Of a DNA stretch of 64,000 bases, positions 55,689-64,000 are shown in pieces. Position numbers and translations under genes: made by a program. Position 1 is the first letter of the stretch, and every line of letters begins with the position of its first letter. The notes beneath the pieces were generated by a model. The model was not told the DNA's origin. It saw nothing but the letters and a program-made list of their open reading frames with translations, and made no database searches. The DNA comes from Rhodopseudomonas rhenobacensis (GTDB lineage Bacteria; Pseudomonadota; Alphaproteobacteria; Rhizobiales; Xanthobacteraceae). The stretch spans positions 186,001-250,000 of the forward strand of contig NZ_JACHIH010000002.1 in assembly GCF_014203125.1 (NCBI RefSeq). Reading direction: 5' to 3'.

Positions 55689-55800
55689 CGGAATCTGCTA
55701 TCTCCGGCTGGTTTTACAATCGAGGGTTACGCCGACGGCGCCGCGCTGCCGCCCCATTCCGGGGGTTGCTAGGGCATATCCCGCAATCGAACCATGGCCA

Positions 55801-57210
55801 ATGATTAAACCACAGCAATTCGCGGCCCGCGTGGCCCTTCATCGTCTCGGTGTCCGGCTGACCGCGCTGCTGGTCGCCGCAGCGCTGGCGCTGGCGCCAT
55901 TTCCGGCAGCGGCGCAACAGGGCGGCAACGGCCCGCGGCTGTTGCGCGACACCGAGATCGAGCAATTGCTGCGCGACTACACCAGGCCGATCCTGCGCAC
56001 CGCGGGGCTGGAGAAGCAGAACATCCAGGTCGCGATCATCAACGACCCGACCTTCAACGCCTTCGTCGCCGACGGCCGGCGGATCTTCGTCAATTACGGC
56101 GCGCTGATGCAGTCGCAGACCCCGAATCAACTGATCGGCGTCCTGGCGCACGAGACCGGCCATCTCGCCGGCGGCCATCTGTCGAAGCTGCGCGAACAAT
56201 TGGCGCAGGCGCAGACCCAGATGATCGTGGCGATGATGCTCGGCGTCGGCGCCATGGTGGCCGGCGCCAAGAGCGGCAGCGAAGGCGCCGCCAGCAACAT
56301 CGGCATGGCGGCGTTGAGCGCGCCGCAGGAGATGATCCGCCGCAACCTGCTGTCGTATCAGCGCCAGCAGGAGGAGAACGCCGACCGCGCCGGGGTCAAG
56401 TTCCTCACCGCCACCGGGCAATCGCCGAAGGGCATGTACGAGACCTTCAAGCGCTTCACCGACGACAGCCTGTTCGCGGCGCGCGGGGCCGATCCCTATT
56501 CGCAGTCGCATCCGATGCCGGCCGAGCGCGTCCGCGCGCTCGAAGAGCTGGCGCGCTCCAGCCCGTATTGGGACAAGAAGGACGACGCCGCGCTGCAGCT
56601 GCGCCACGACATGATGCGCGCCAAGACCTCCGGCTTCATGGAGAAGCCCGACACCGTCAACCGGCGCTATCCGCTGTCCAACGACACCCTGCCGGCGCGC
56701 TATGCCCGCGCCATCAGCACCTATCTGCACGGCGACCTGCGCTCGGCGCTGAGCCAGATCGACGGCTTGCTCCAGCAGCAGCCGAACAATCCGTATTTCT
56801 ATGAGCTGCGCGGCCAGGCGCTGCTGGAAGGCGGCCGCCCCGCGGAAGCGGTGGCGCCGCTGCGCAAGGCGGTGGCGATGACGGGCGGCGCGCCGTTGAT
56901 CTCGATGCTGCTGGGACAAGCGCTGGTCGCCTCCGACAACAAGGCCACCACCGACGAGGCGATCGGCATCCTGCGCGCGGCGCTGGCGCGCGAGACCGAG
57001 GCGCCGCTCGGCTATTCGCAGCTGGCGATGGCCTATGGCCGCAAGGGCGACTACGCCCAGGCCGATCTCGCCGCGGCGCAGGCCGCGTTCCTGCGCGGCG
57101 ACGCCAAGACCGCGCGCGAACTCGCCTCCCGCGCCAAGACGAGGTTCGCGGTCGGCTCGCCGGGCTGGGTCAAGGCCGACGACATCGTCGCCACCAAGCC
57201 GACGAAGTGA
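55801..57210 (+). CDS. M48-family metalloprotease with TPR repeats, BepA-like
   Basis: About 469 residues. A signal peptide (LTALLVAAALALAPFPAAAQ) is followed by the zinc motif HETGH (residues 117-121) and a third ligand region in QQEENADRAGVKF. The C-terminal ~170 residues are TPR-like helices (YFYELRGQALLEGGRPAEAV and similar). In E. coli BepA assists outer-membrane protein assembly and quality control. It probably shares an operon with the DsbA-like gene that follows 96 bases downstream. Confidence 0.9.
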   Translation: MIKPQQFAARVALHRLGVRLTALLVAAALALAPFPAAAQQGGNGPRLLRDTEIEQLLRDYTRPILRTAGLEKQNIQVAIINDPTFNAFVADGRRIFVNYGALMQSQTPNQLIGVLAHETGHLAGGHLSKLREQLAQAQTQMIVAMMLGVGAMVAGAKSGSEGAASNIGMAALSAPQEMIRRNLLSYQRQQEENADRAGVKFLTATGQSPKGMYETFKRFTDDSLFAARGADPYSQSHPMPAERVRALEELARSSPYWDKKDDAALQLRHDMMRAKTSGFMEKPDTVNRRYPLSNDTLPARYARAISTYLHGDLRSALSQIDGLLQQQPNNPYFYELRGQALLEGGRPAEAVAPLRKAVAMTGGAPLISMLLGQALVASDNKATTDEAIGILRAALARETEAPLGYSQLAMAYGRKGDYAQADLAAAQAAFLRGDAKTARELASRAKTRFAVGSPGWVKADDIVATKPTK

Positions 57211-57306
57211 CGCCGCGCCCCGGCCTCGCTTCACAAATTCAGCTCAATCCGGTCGCAGAATCGGCTTTGAGCATTTAAGAACCAGCATTCTCAAAAGGAT
57301 TTGCCC

Positions 57307-58074
57307 ATGCCGCCGCTTCGCCTGTTCGCCTCCGCCCTGTTCGGGCTCGCCCTCGCCGCGATGCCGAGCCTCGCATCGGCGCAGGCGTTCTCCGACGACC
57401 AGCGCGGTCAGATCGAGACCATCGTGCGCAGCTATCTGTTGGCGCATCCGGAAGTGCTGGAGGAAGTCTCCGCCGAACTGAACAAGCGGCAGGCGATTGC
57501 CGAGGCCGAGAAGCATCAGGCCGCGATCGCGCAGAACGCCCAGACCATCTTCAATTCGCCGCGCGGCGTCACGCTCGGCAACAAGGACGGCGACGTCTCC
57601 TTCGTCGAGTTCTTCGATTACAATTGCGGCTACTGCAAGCGCGCCATGACCGACATGCTGGAGCTGATGAAGGACGATCCCAAGCTCAAGGTGGTGCTGA
57701 AGGAATTCCCGGTGCTCGGGCCGGGCTCGGTGGAAGCCGCCCAGGTTGCCGTCGCGGTGCGGATGCAGGACCCCACCGGCAAGAAGTATCTCGACTTCCA
57801 CCAGAAGCTGTTGAACGGCCGCGGCCAGGCCGACAAGGCGCGCTCGATCGCCGCCGCCAAGGACGCCGGCCTCGATATGGCGCGCTTGGAAAAGGACCTC
57901 GCCAGCCCCGAAGTGCGCGCCACCATCGAGGAGAACTTCAAGCTCGCCGAGGCGATGGGCATGAACGGCACCCCGAGCTATGTGATCGGCAAGCAGGTGG
58001 TGGTCGGCGCGGTCGGTCTCGAGGCGCTGAAGGAAAAGATCGGCATCGCCCGCTGCGGCAAGGCGACCTGCTGA
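57307..58074 (+). CDS. DsbA/Com1-family thiol oxidoreductase
   Basis: About 255 residues. A signal peptide (LFASALFGLALAAMPSLASAQ) and then a thioredoxin fold with the CxxC motif in DYNCGYCKRAM, and the cis-proline in GMNGTPSYVIG. A helical N-terminal extension (EVLEEVSAELNKRQAIAEAE) is typical of the Com1/BdbD-like group. A second pair of cysteines ends the chain (ARCGKATC). The start at 57307 is favoured by AAAGGA 7 bases upstream; an in-frame TTG at 57301 is less likely. Confidence 0.9.
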   Translation: MPPLRLFASALFGLALAAMPSLASAQAFSDDQRGQIETIVRSYLLAHPEVLEEVSAELNKRQAIAEAEKHQAAIAQNAQTIFNSPRGVTLGNKDGDVSFVEFFDYNCGYCKRAMTDMLELMKDDPKLKVVLKEFPVLGPGSVEAAQVAVAVRMQDPTGKKYLDFHQKLLNGRGQADKARSIAAAKDAGLDMARLEKDLASPEVRATIEENFKLAEAMGMNGTPSYVIGKQVVVGAVGLEALKEKIGIARCGKATC

Positions 58075-58242
58075 GCGCCACGGCGTTTCCCGACAAGCTC
58101 ATCGAACCGCCCGTGGTCCGGTCGTGACCGCGGTCGATTGATCAGCAGGGACGATCGCAGAAATTGAGGTAAGTGCTACGGCAAAGGCGGGCGACAATAG
58201 TCCCGTGAACAGCGCGGCGATGCGCCCTCGCCGGCTTTGCGG

Positions 58243-58473
58243 CTAATGCGCGGTATGGCGAGTCGCGGGGCACTCGCTCTCCGACACTCGCAGGCGATCG
58301 GCGCGCAGCGACCAGTCAGTCAGATGTTCGGTCTCGCAGAACTTCAGCTTGGCAAGCTCGCCGGCGTCGCAGCTGTTGGCAGCTTCGACCTCAAGCAAGT
58401 GCTGGCAGACTTCGGCGTGATGGCCGTTGTCTCCAAGAATGTCCTTGAAGAATTGCACCCTATAAAGAGCCAT
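58243..58473 (-). CDS. Small cytoplasmic protein of unknown function
   Basis: A 76-residue protein beginning MALYRVQFFKDILGDNGH. A GGGAGG site lies 5-6 bases before the ATG. It has a beta-alpha-like start resembling small uncharacterised proteins of Rhodopseudomonas and Bradyrhizobium, with three cysteines (VCQHL, NSCDAG, KFCETE) and one more near the C-terminus. No motif gives a function. It is divergent from the secreted-protein gene at 58762. Confidence 0.65.
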   Translation of the reverse strand: MALYRVQFFKDILGDNGHHAEVCQHLLEVEAANSCDAGELAKLKFCETEHLTDWSLRADRLRVSESECPATRHTAH

Positions 58474-58700
58474 GAGACCTCCCAATGTCGCCCCCATTGG
58501 TGAAGCTGCGCGATCATGCCTCAGATCGGACCAAAGACGAAGAGCGATTTTGACCCCGGTCAATGAATCTTTCGTCGTTTGTTGCGCCGCAGAAGAGGCG
58601 CGTCGATTCGAAGTTAGTTCGCCGCAGCACGAAACATAATGTTCCCCGTCGCTTATCAGGATATGACAAAACAAAACCCACTGGGAACCGGACGTTCGCC

Positions 58701-58725
58701 GGAACATGATGCCACTCCTCCAGTT
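58701..58725 (+). promoter_or_regulatory. Candidate EcfG-type promoter for the 58762 gene
   Basis: GGAAC, a 16-base spacer, and AGTT. The alphaproteobacterial general stress sigma factor EcfG recognises GGAAC with a -10 ending in GTT. It lies 37 bases before the ATG and is matched by the site at 59253-59277. Confidence 0.55.
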
Positions 58726-58761
58726 GTCGATGGCAGATTGCAACAATGAGGAGGAACACGA

Positions 58762-59037
58762 ATGAACAAGCGCCTTATGATGTCGATCGCCGCCGCCGCA
58801 TTGATCGCTGGTAGCAGCGCCGCGAGCGCGCAGACCTCGGGCGGCACGCCCGGCAGCGCCGGCTCGTCGAGCACCGCTGCCTCGCCCAACACCACGTCGA
58901 GCAACCAGCCGAGTTCTCAGGGCACCGAGTCCGCCCGCGGTGCCAGCGACAGCAAGAAGACGACGCAGGGCATGGCGCCCGGTGCCGCGGCGCCGAGCGG
59001 CATGAGCAGCGACAAGTCCGACATGGGCAAGAAGTAG
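58762..59037 (+). CDS. Small exported protein, paralogue of the DUF1236 gene
   Basis: A 91-residue protein with a signal peptide (MSIAAAALIAGSSAASAQ) and a serine/glycine/threonine-rich low-complexity mature part. Its N-terminal ~65 residues resemble those of the next gene (SAQTSGGTPGSAGSSSTAAS against SAQSPGGSPGSAGSSSGAAA), and both are preceded by similar upstream DNA, so one arose from the other by duplication. It lacks the DUF1236 domain. An AGGAGG site precedes the ATG. Confidence 0.75.
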   Translation: MNKRLMMSIAAAALIAGSSAASAQTSGGTPGSAGSSSTAASPNTTSSNQPSSQGTESARGASDSKKTTQGMAPGAAAPSGMSSDKSDMGKK

Positions 59038-59057
59038 GTTCAACTAACGAAGCGAAA

Positions 59058-59096
59058 CCGCCGCCGCGTGATCCCCGATCGCGCGGCGGCGTCGTT
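59058..59096 (+). terminator. Hairpin after the 58762 gene
   Basis: GCCGCCGCG (59060-59068) and CGCGGCGGC (59082-59090) form a strong stem. The following TCGTTTC is a weak U-run, so this is a possible terminator only. Confidence 0.45.
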
Positions 59097-59252
59097 TCAC
59101 GACCAAGCGCAACGTTCGCTGGATTTTTCGATCGTCGCGTCAGATGTCAGCAGGCGACGCGATGTCGCCCTTCGCGCTTTAGACCGCAGGCCGGCGCGTT
59201 CCATCTTCATCTCGCATTCACAAAACAAAGCTGCTGCGCGCGGTCACGCCCA

Positions 59253-59277
59253 GGAACATGACGCCAACCCTCCGGTT
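59253..59277 (+). promoter_or_regulatory. Candidate EcfG-type promoter for the DUF1236 gene
   Basis: GGAAC, a 16-base spacer, GGTT, 39 bases before the ATG. The spacer ATGACGCCAACCCTCC is close to that of the upstream paralogue's site (ATGATGCCACTCCTCC). Confidence 0.55.
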
Positions 59278-59315
59278 ATTGCGCGGGCAGACGCAAACGC
59301 GAGGAGAAACTTAAG

Positions 59316-59990
59316 ATGAGCAAACGTTTCCTAGTATCCGTTGCCACCGCCGCATTGATCATCGGCACCAGCGCGGTAAGCGCACAGAGCCCGGGCGGCA
59401 GCCCCGGCAGCGCCGGGTCTTCGAGCGGCGCCGCGGCGCCGTCCGCCGCCGGCTCCAGCAATCAACCGAGCTCGCAGGGTGCGGAGTCCGGCCGGGGTTC
59501 GGCCGAAGGCGGCATGAAGTCGACGCAGTCGAACGAGAAGATGGCGCCGGGTGCCCAGCCGAACCAGCGCGCGCAGGATTCGACCCCGGGCCAGAAGTCC
59601 GGGATGAGCGCCGACAAGGGCGATAAGGCCGGCAAGGACATGAAGGCCGAGGGTGCGAAGGACGCCAAGGACGGCAACCGCAACGCCGCCGACAACAACC
59701 GCTCCTCGACCACCACCGGCCAGGCCGGCGCCGGCGCCAAGCTGTCCGGCGAGCAGCGCACCAAGATCACCACGGTGATCAAGCAGCAGCGCATCCAGCC
59801 GGTCACCAACGTCAACTTCGCGATCTCGGTCGGCACGCGGGTGCCGCGCGAGGTGCACTTCCACCCGCTTCCGACCGAAATCATCTCGGTCTACCCGGAT
59901 TGGCGCGGCTACGAGTTCTTCCTGGTCCGCGACCAGATCGTGGTGGTCGACCCGCGCAGCTTCGAGATCGTCGCGGTGCTCGACGCCTGA
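59316..59990 (+). CDS. Secreted DUF1236-domain protein
   Basis: A 224-residue protein. A signal peptide (VATAALIIGTSAVSAQ) precedes a long serine/glycine/lysine-rich segment (to residue ~130) and then the DUF1236 domain (SGEQRTKITTVIKQQ, NVNFAISVGTRVPREVHF, YEFFLVRDQIVVVDP). Proteins of this kind are common in Rhizobiales and often respond to stress, but their function is not established. A GGAACATG-type element lies upstream. It ends near a clear terminator at 60023. Confidence 0.88.
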   Translation: MSKRFLVSVATAALIIGTSAVSAQSPGGSPGSAGSSSGAAAPSAAGSSNQPSSQGAESGRGSAEGGMKSTQSNEKMAPGAQPNQRAQDSTPGQKSGMSADKGDKAGKDMKAEGAKDAKDGNRNAADNNRSSTTTGQAGAGAKLSGEQRTKITTVIKQQRIQPVTNVNFAISVGTRVPREVHFHPLPTEIISVYPDWRGYEFFLVRDQIVVVDPRSFEIVAVLDA

Positions 59991-60022
59991 GCCGGCTGAC
60001 CGACACCATCGCAACGAACCAG

Positions 60023-60048
60023 GGGGCGGCCGCCGGGCCGCCCCTTTT
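60023..60048 (+). terminator. Terminator of the DUF1236 gene
   Basis: GGGGCGGC, loop CGCCGG, GCCGCCCC, then TTTT; a perfect 8-base stem about 33 bases after the stop. Confidence 0.8.
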
Positions 60049-60419
60049 GCGTAATTATACGAAAGACAGGTTCGCGCCACCGCGGCCACGCCCACTGCCT
60101 CCACGCCGATGGTTAATCAGTCGTTTCCGCGACTTGTCGAGCACTGCTGGCAAAACGAATGAGTGCCGAACCGGGGCTTTCTCGGCTCTGGAGGCTTTCC
60201 CTTCTCCGTAAGGTTACTTATAAACCGCCAAGAAAACCGGTGCGTCGCTCGGATCGCGTGGCCTCGCGGTGAGCAGCGGACCTCGGAAAGCCGCAAAGAC
60301 ATCTGATTTCTCGTTGCCCCATCGAAAGAGAGGTCCGTCAGAGAGCTGCGCCGCAGGCGCGCCTGTCGGAGCTCGGTTGATCGGTGCGTGCGACGGTCGC
60401 AGACGAAACCAGGATTGTG
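60049..60419 (+). other. Intergenic region upstream of aroQ
   Basis: About 370 bases with no convincing gene or motif. A promoter for aroQ-accB-accC is expected here, but none stands out. Confidence 0.5.
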
Positions 60420-60875
60420 ATGCCCAAGACAGTCTATGTCCTCAACGGTCCGAACCTCAATCTGCTCGGCTTGCGCGAGCCTGAGATCTACGGGCACGCC
60501 ACGCTGGCGGATGTGGAACGGCTGTGCGCCGAGACCGCGGCGCGGTTCGGTTTGCTGGCGGATTGCCGGCAGTCCAACCGCGAGGGCGAGTTGATCGACT
60601 TCATCCACGACGCCCACGCCACCAAGGCAGTCGGCATCATCCTCAACGCCGGCGGCTATTCCCACACCTCGATCGCGCTGCACGACGCGCTGGTCGCGGT
60701 GCGGATCCCGACCGTCGAGGTCCACGTCAGCAACATCCACGCCCGCGAGAGCTTCCGCCACCATTCCTTTACGGCGAAAGCCGCCTTCGCCAGCCTGTGC
60801 GGCTTCGGCATCGACGGCTACCGCCTTGCCATCAGCGGCCTCGCCGCAAAAATCGGCGCCAGCGCGCAAGCCTGA
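60420..60875 (+). CDS. aroQ: Type II 3-dehydroquinate dehydratase
   Basis: About 151 residues; it dehydrates 3-dehydroquinate in the shikimate pathway. The type II signatures are [11 protein letters not shown], the substrate loop [30 protein letters not shown], and the HVSNIHAR segment. AGGA 6 bases before the ATG supports this start; upstream codons are not family-like. It heads the common aroQ-accB-accC run. Confidence 0.96.
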   Translation: MPKTVYVLNGPNLNLLGLREPEIYGHATLADVERLCAETAARFGLLADCRQSNREGELIDFIHDAHATKAVGIILNAGGYSHTSIALHDALVAVRIPTVEVHVSNIHARESFRHHSFTAKAAFASLCGFGIDGYRLAISGLAAKIGASAQA

Positions 60876-60910
60876 CGCACCCCATCACCACGAAAGCTTG
60901 GATCGAGAAT

Positions 60911-61390
60911 ATGGCCCGCCCGCCTGAAGACAAAGCCGCCGCGACCCCCAAGGCGGCTGACGACAACGCGCTGATCCGCGAACTCGCGCTGCTGCTCGAC
61001 GAGACCAATCTGACCGAGATCGAGATCGAGCGCGCCGGCCTGCGGGTGCGGGTCGCCCGCACCGTGACGATTTCCGCCGCGGTGCCGACCGGCCATGCGG
61101 CCGCCGCCCCGGCGGCGGCTGCCGGCCCCGCCCCGGTCGCCGACGTCGCCAAGCACCCCGGCATGGTGCCCTCGCCGATGGTCGGCACGGTGTATTGGGC
61201 CTCGGAGCCCGGCGCCAAGCCGTTCGTCGAGGTCGGCAGCAAGGTCCGCGCCGGCGAGACGCTGTTCATCATCGAGGCGATGAAGACGATGAACCAGATT
61301 CCGTCGCCACGCGCCGGCACCGTGACCCAGATCCTGGTCGAAGACGGCCAGCCGGTCGAATTCGGCGAGCCGTTGGTCGTCATAGAGTAA
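60911..61390 (+). CDS. accB: Biotin carboxyl carrier protein of acetyl-CoA carboxylase
   Basis: About 159 residues. The N-terminal part ([20 protein letters not shown]) is followed by an alanine/proline-rich linker, then the biotinyl domain with [11 protein letters not shown], the lysine being the biotin attachment site. [12 protein letters not shown] marks the domain start. It is 35 bases after aroQ and 129 bases before accC, with a palindrome in the latter gap. Confidence 0.95.
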   Translation: MARPPEDKAAATPKAADDNALIRELALLLDETNLTEIEIERAGLRVRVARTVTISAAVPTGHAAAAPAAAAGPAPVADVAKHPGMVPSPMVGTVYWASEPGAKPFVEVGSKVRAGETLFIIEAMKTMNQIPSPRAGTVTQILVEDGQPVEFGEPLVVIE

Positions 61391-61393
61391 GGG

Positions 61394-61490
61394 CGAATGG
61401 GGAGTAGCGAATAGCGAATAGGGACGACACCGACCAAGCCGGCGACGCCCCCCTGCGCTTTCCATTCGCTATTCGCCACTCGCTATTCGC
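61394..61490. repeat. Palindromic repeat between accB and accC (family G)
   Basis: CGAATAGCGAATAGGG on the left and ATTCGCTATTCGC on the right, an imperfect inverted repeat of ~97 bases. It sits inside the accBC operon and may fold into a hairpin. Confidence 0.7.
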
Positions 61491-61519
61491 GTCTTTCGCC
61501 CTCACAGCTCGGTACAGCC

Positions 61520-62875
61520 ATGTTCGACAAAATCCTGATAGCCAATCGCGGCGAGATCGCGCTGCGCGTGTTGCGGGCCTGCAAGGAGCTCGGCATCGCC
61601 ACCGTCGCGGTGCACTCCACCGCCGACGCCGACGCCATGCATGTCCGGCTCGCCGACGAGAGCGTCTGCATCGGGCCGCCGCCGTCCAAGGACAGCTACC
61701 TCAACATCCCGGCGTTGCTCGCCGCCTGCGAGATCACCGGCGCCGACGCGGTGCATCCCGGCTACGGCTTTCTGTCCGAGAACGCCCGCTTCGCCGAGAT
61801 CCTGGCCGAGCACAATCTGCATTTCATCGGCCCGAAATCCGAGCACATCCGGCTGATGGGCGACAAGATCGAGGCCAAAAAGACCGCCAAGCGGCTCGGC
61901 ATTCCGGTGGTGCCGGGCTCCGAGGGCGCGGTCGGCCCCGAGGACGACGCCATGGCGATCGCCAAGGCGATCGGCTTTCCGGTGCTGGTCAAGGCCGCCT
62001 CCGGCGGCGGCGGCCGCGGCATGAAGGTGGCGCAGACCGAAGCCGACCTGATGCTGGCGCTGTCGACCGCCGGCAACGAGGCCAAGTCGGCATTCGGCGA
62101 CGCCTCGGTTTATCTCGAGAAATATCTGCAGAAGCCGCGCCACATCGAGATCCAGGTGCTCGGCGACGGCCGCGGCGGCGCCATCCATCTCGGCGAGCGC
62201 GACTGCTCGCTGCAGCGCCGCCACCAGAAGGTCTGGGAAGAAGGCCCCTCGCCGGTGCTCAGCGCCGAGGCCCGCGCCAGGATCGGCGCGACCTGCGCCA
62301 AGGCGATGCAGGACATGCAGTATCTCGGCGTCGGCACCATCGAATTCCTCTACGAGGACGGCGAGTTCTACTTCATCGAGATGAACACCCGAATCCAGGT
62401 CGAGCATCCGGTCACCGAGATGATCACCGGCATCGACCTCGTGCTGGAGCAGATCCGCGTCGCCGCCGGCGGCGACCTGCCCTGCACCCAGGACGAGATC
62501 GTGCTCAACGGCCATGCCATCGAATGCCGGGTCAACGCCGAGAACCCGGTGACCTTCCGGCCATCGCCCGGCAAGATCGCGCGCTACCATCCGCCCGGCG
62601 GGCTCGGGGTGCGGATCGATTCGGCGGTGTATCAGGGCTATGTGATCCCGCCCTATTACGACTCCATGGTCGGCAAGCTGATCGTGCACGGCAAGACCCG
62701 GGCGGAATGCCTGATGCGGCTGCGCCGGGCGCTCGACGAGATGGTGGTCGACGGCATCGAGACCACGCTGCCGCTGTTCCGGGCGCTGGTCCGCGAGCCC
62801 GGCATCATCGACGGCGACTACCATATCCATTGGCTGGAGCATTATCTGGCCGCGGGCGACAGCAAGAAGCCCTGA
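61520..62875 (+). CDS. accC: Biotin carboxylase subunit of acetyl-CoA carboxylase
   Basis: A 451-residue ATP-grasp enzyme that carboxylates biotin on AccB, feeding malonyl-CoA synthesis. The ATP-binding glycine loop is [13 protein letters not shown], with [14 protein letters not shown], and [15 protein letters not shown]. The N-terminus begins [17 protein letters not shown]. Length is normal. Confidence 0.97.
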   Translation: MFDKILIANRGEIALRVLRACKELGIATVAVHSTADADAMHVRLADESVCIGPPPSKDSYLNIPALLAACEITGADAVHPGYGFLSENARFAEILAEHNLHFIGPKSEHIRLMGDKIEAKKTAKRLGIPVVPGSEGAVGPEDDAMAIAKAIGFPVLVKAASGGGGRGMKVAQTEADLMLALSTAGNEAKSAFGDASVYLEKYLQKPRHIEIQVLGDGRGGAIHLGERDCSLQRRHQKVWEEGPSPVLSAEARARIGATCAKAMQDMQYLGVGTIEFLYEDGEFYFIEMNTRIQVEHPVTEMITGIDLVLEQIRVAAGGDLPCTQDEIVLNGHAIECRVNAENPVTFRPSPGKIARYHPPGGLGVRIDSAVYQGYVIPPYYDSMVGKLIVHGKTRAECLMRLRRALDEMVVDGIETTLPLFRALVREPGIIDGDYHIHWLEHYLAAGDSKKP

Positions 62876-62979
62876 GCCCGGTTACGGAACCTTTCGCGGG
62901 CTGGAACGTTGTAGCTCGATTTTGTGCGGGTTCCGCCGGGGGATGGATTGAACTTCAGTTTTGACGGTTTGGGTGCCGC

Positions 62980-64000
62980 GTGGTGACACAGGCCCGCGCC
63001 CGGCAGCGTTCGATGCTGCAAATTGCGCTGCTCGGCATCGCATTCGCGGTGCTGGTGGTGATCAGCATCGCCTCGGTGTACTGGCTGCAGCGGGCGCGCG
63101 AGGATGCCGCCTGGGTGGCGCACACGCTGGAAGTCGAGAACCAGATTTCGCTGTCGCTGCTGCAGATCCGCCGCGCCGAAAGCGCCGAGCGCGGCTATCT
63201 GCTGACCCAGGAACAGGGCTTCCTCGACGACTACGAGGCGGCGGCCGGAGGCATTCCGCCGCTGCTGCGCACCTTGCAGGAGCAGACCCGCGACAATCCA
63301 GAGCAGCAGCGCGCGGTGATCGAGATCATGGCGCTGGCCGAAGCCCGGCTGGCGCAATTCCGCCGGGTGCTGGAATTGGGCCGCGACAACAAGCTCGACG
63401 CCGCCACCGAGATGATCCGCGTCAATGCCGGCCGCGACACCATGAACCGGATCCGGACGCTGTCGCTGGAGATGAGCGCCGAGGAGCAGCGGCTGTTCCG
63501 CGCGCGCACCACCACCGCCGACCGCAGCCAGGCGTTGGCCGCCATCGTCACCACCTCGGGCTCCGGGCTGGTGCTGCTGCTGGCGGCGATCTCGATCTTT
63601 CTGGTGCGCCGCTCCGCAGCCGCCCGCGACGAGGCCGAGACGCGGCTGCGCGACAGCAATCTCAACCTGGAATCCACCGTGCTGGAGCGCACCGCCGACC
63701 TGCGCGAGGCCAACGACGAAATCCAGCGATTCGCCTACATCGTCAGCCACGACCTGCGCTCGCCGCTGGTCAACATCATGGGCTTCACCAGCGAACTCGA
63801 GGAGCTGCGCGGCGACATCTTCCGCCGCATCGCCACGCTGGAACGTGCGGCATCGCCGAATCCAATGCCGGAAAACGCCGACAACGACGCCGAGCCCAAA
63901 CTTAGCGGAGCCGACAAGCAGCTGTCGCAGGACTTCACCGAGGCGCTCGGCTTCATCAAGTCCTCGATCGCCAAGATGGACCGGCTGATCAGCGCCATCC
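62980..64000 (+). CDS. CHASE3-type sensor histidine kinase, N-terminal part
   Basis: The first ~340 residues of a kinase running off the right edge. Membrane helix 1 (LLGIAFAVLVVISIASVYWL) is followed by a CHASE3-like region (SLLQIRRAESAERGYLLTQ), membrane helix 2 (SGSGLVLLLAAISIFLV), a coiled coil (TVLERTADLREANDEIQ), and the H-box YIVSHDLRSPLVN with the phospho-histidine at residue 257. About 35 extra residues (RAASPNPMPENADNDAEPK) interrupt the helices after the H-box. The start is a GTG, at 62980 or 62983. Confidence 0.85.
   Translation, partial: MVTQARARQRSMLQIALLGIAFAVLVVISIASVYWLQRAREDAAWVAHTLEVENQISLSLLQIRRAESAERGYLLTQEQGFLDDYEAAAGGIPPLLRTLQEQTRDNPEQQRAVIEIMALAEARLAQFRRVLELGRDNKLDAATEMIRVNAGRDTMNRIRTLSLEMSAEEQRLFRARTTTADRSQALAAIVTTSGSGLVLLLAAISIFLVRRSAAARDEAETRLRDSNLNLESTVLERTADLREANDEIQRFAYIVSHDLRSPLVNIMGFTSELEELRGDIFRRIATLERAASPNPMPENADNDAEPKLSGADKQLSQDFTEALGFIKSSIAKMDRLISAI

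Overview
The window is GC-rich chromosomal DNA with the gene content and order of the Rhodopseudomonas/Bradyrhizobium group (Hyphomicrobiales, Alphaproteobacteria). Pointers are the alanine aminotransferase/hom/glpX/recJ cluster, a SUF cluster in place of ISC, the divergent anmK/tyrS pair, the run rne-amiC-mrcA-prfB, the aroQ-accB-accC run, a DUF1236 protein, and dispersed palindromic repeats of the type common in that group. I placed it from protein family and gene order only, so the species is not established. I saw no tRNA, rRNA, CRISPR array or insertion sequence.

Layout. 1-7.6 kb: end of an FUSC-type membrane protein, then a minus-strand run of aminotransferase, homoserine dehydrogenase, class II fructose bisphosphatase, haloacid dehalogenase and recJ. 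7.3-16 kb: a small lipoprotein, PHA synthase, small membrane proteins, a methyltransferase, the overlapping paiB-argC pair with a candidate leader-peptide attenuator upstream, an exported metallo-hydrolase and a DedA protein. 16-22.4 kb: parE, a solitary HigA-type antidote, two small envelope proteins, the RNA helicase rhlE and a diguanylate cyclase. 22.5-30.4 kb: the SUF iron-sulphur assembly cluster on the minus strand (NifS-like desulfurase, sufB, a VapBC-like pair, sufC, sufD, sufS, sufT, sufA). 30.7-41.2 kb: a hydrolase, anmK, tyrS, a chemoreceptor, a very large AsmA/TamB-like protein, and a Bcp peroxiredoxin with a histone-H1-like extension. 41.3-52.6 kb: an M23 peptidase, an oxidoreductase, prfB with its programmed frameshift, PBP1A, a cell-wall amidase and RNase E. 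52.8-64 kb: dctA, an aminotransferase, a BepA-like M48 protease, a DsbA-like protein, three small proteins (two of them behind apparent EcfG stress promoters), aroQ, accB, accC and the start of a CHASE3 sensor kinase.

How genes work together. The SUF genes form one co-directional unit in which several neighbours overlap by 4 bases. The VapBC-like pair is coupled to the sufB stop codon, so it sits inside the unit. The cell-wall genes (anmK, M23 peptidase, mrcA, amiC) cover peptidoglycan synthesis, turnover and recycling. accB and accC supply the biotin carboxylase half of acetyl-CoA carboxylase.

The main unexpected items are four. First, a leaderless 26-codon ORF with three consecutive arginine codons, followed by a terminator, lies upstream of paiB-argC. 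Second, a toxin-antitoxin-like pair is embedded in the suf operon. Third, a duplicated pair of secreted small proteins carries matching GGAAC-N16-RGTT promoters. Fourth, several families of imperfect palindromes recur in the intergenic DNA, two of them as long inverted pairs about 24-26 kb apart.
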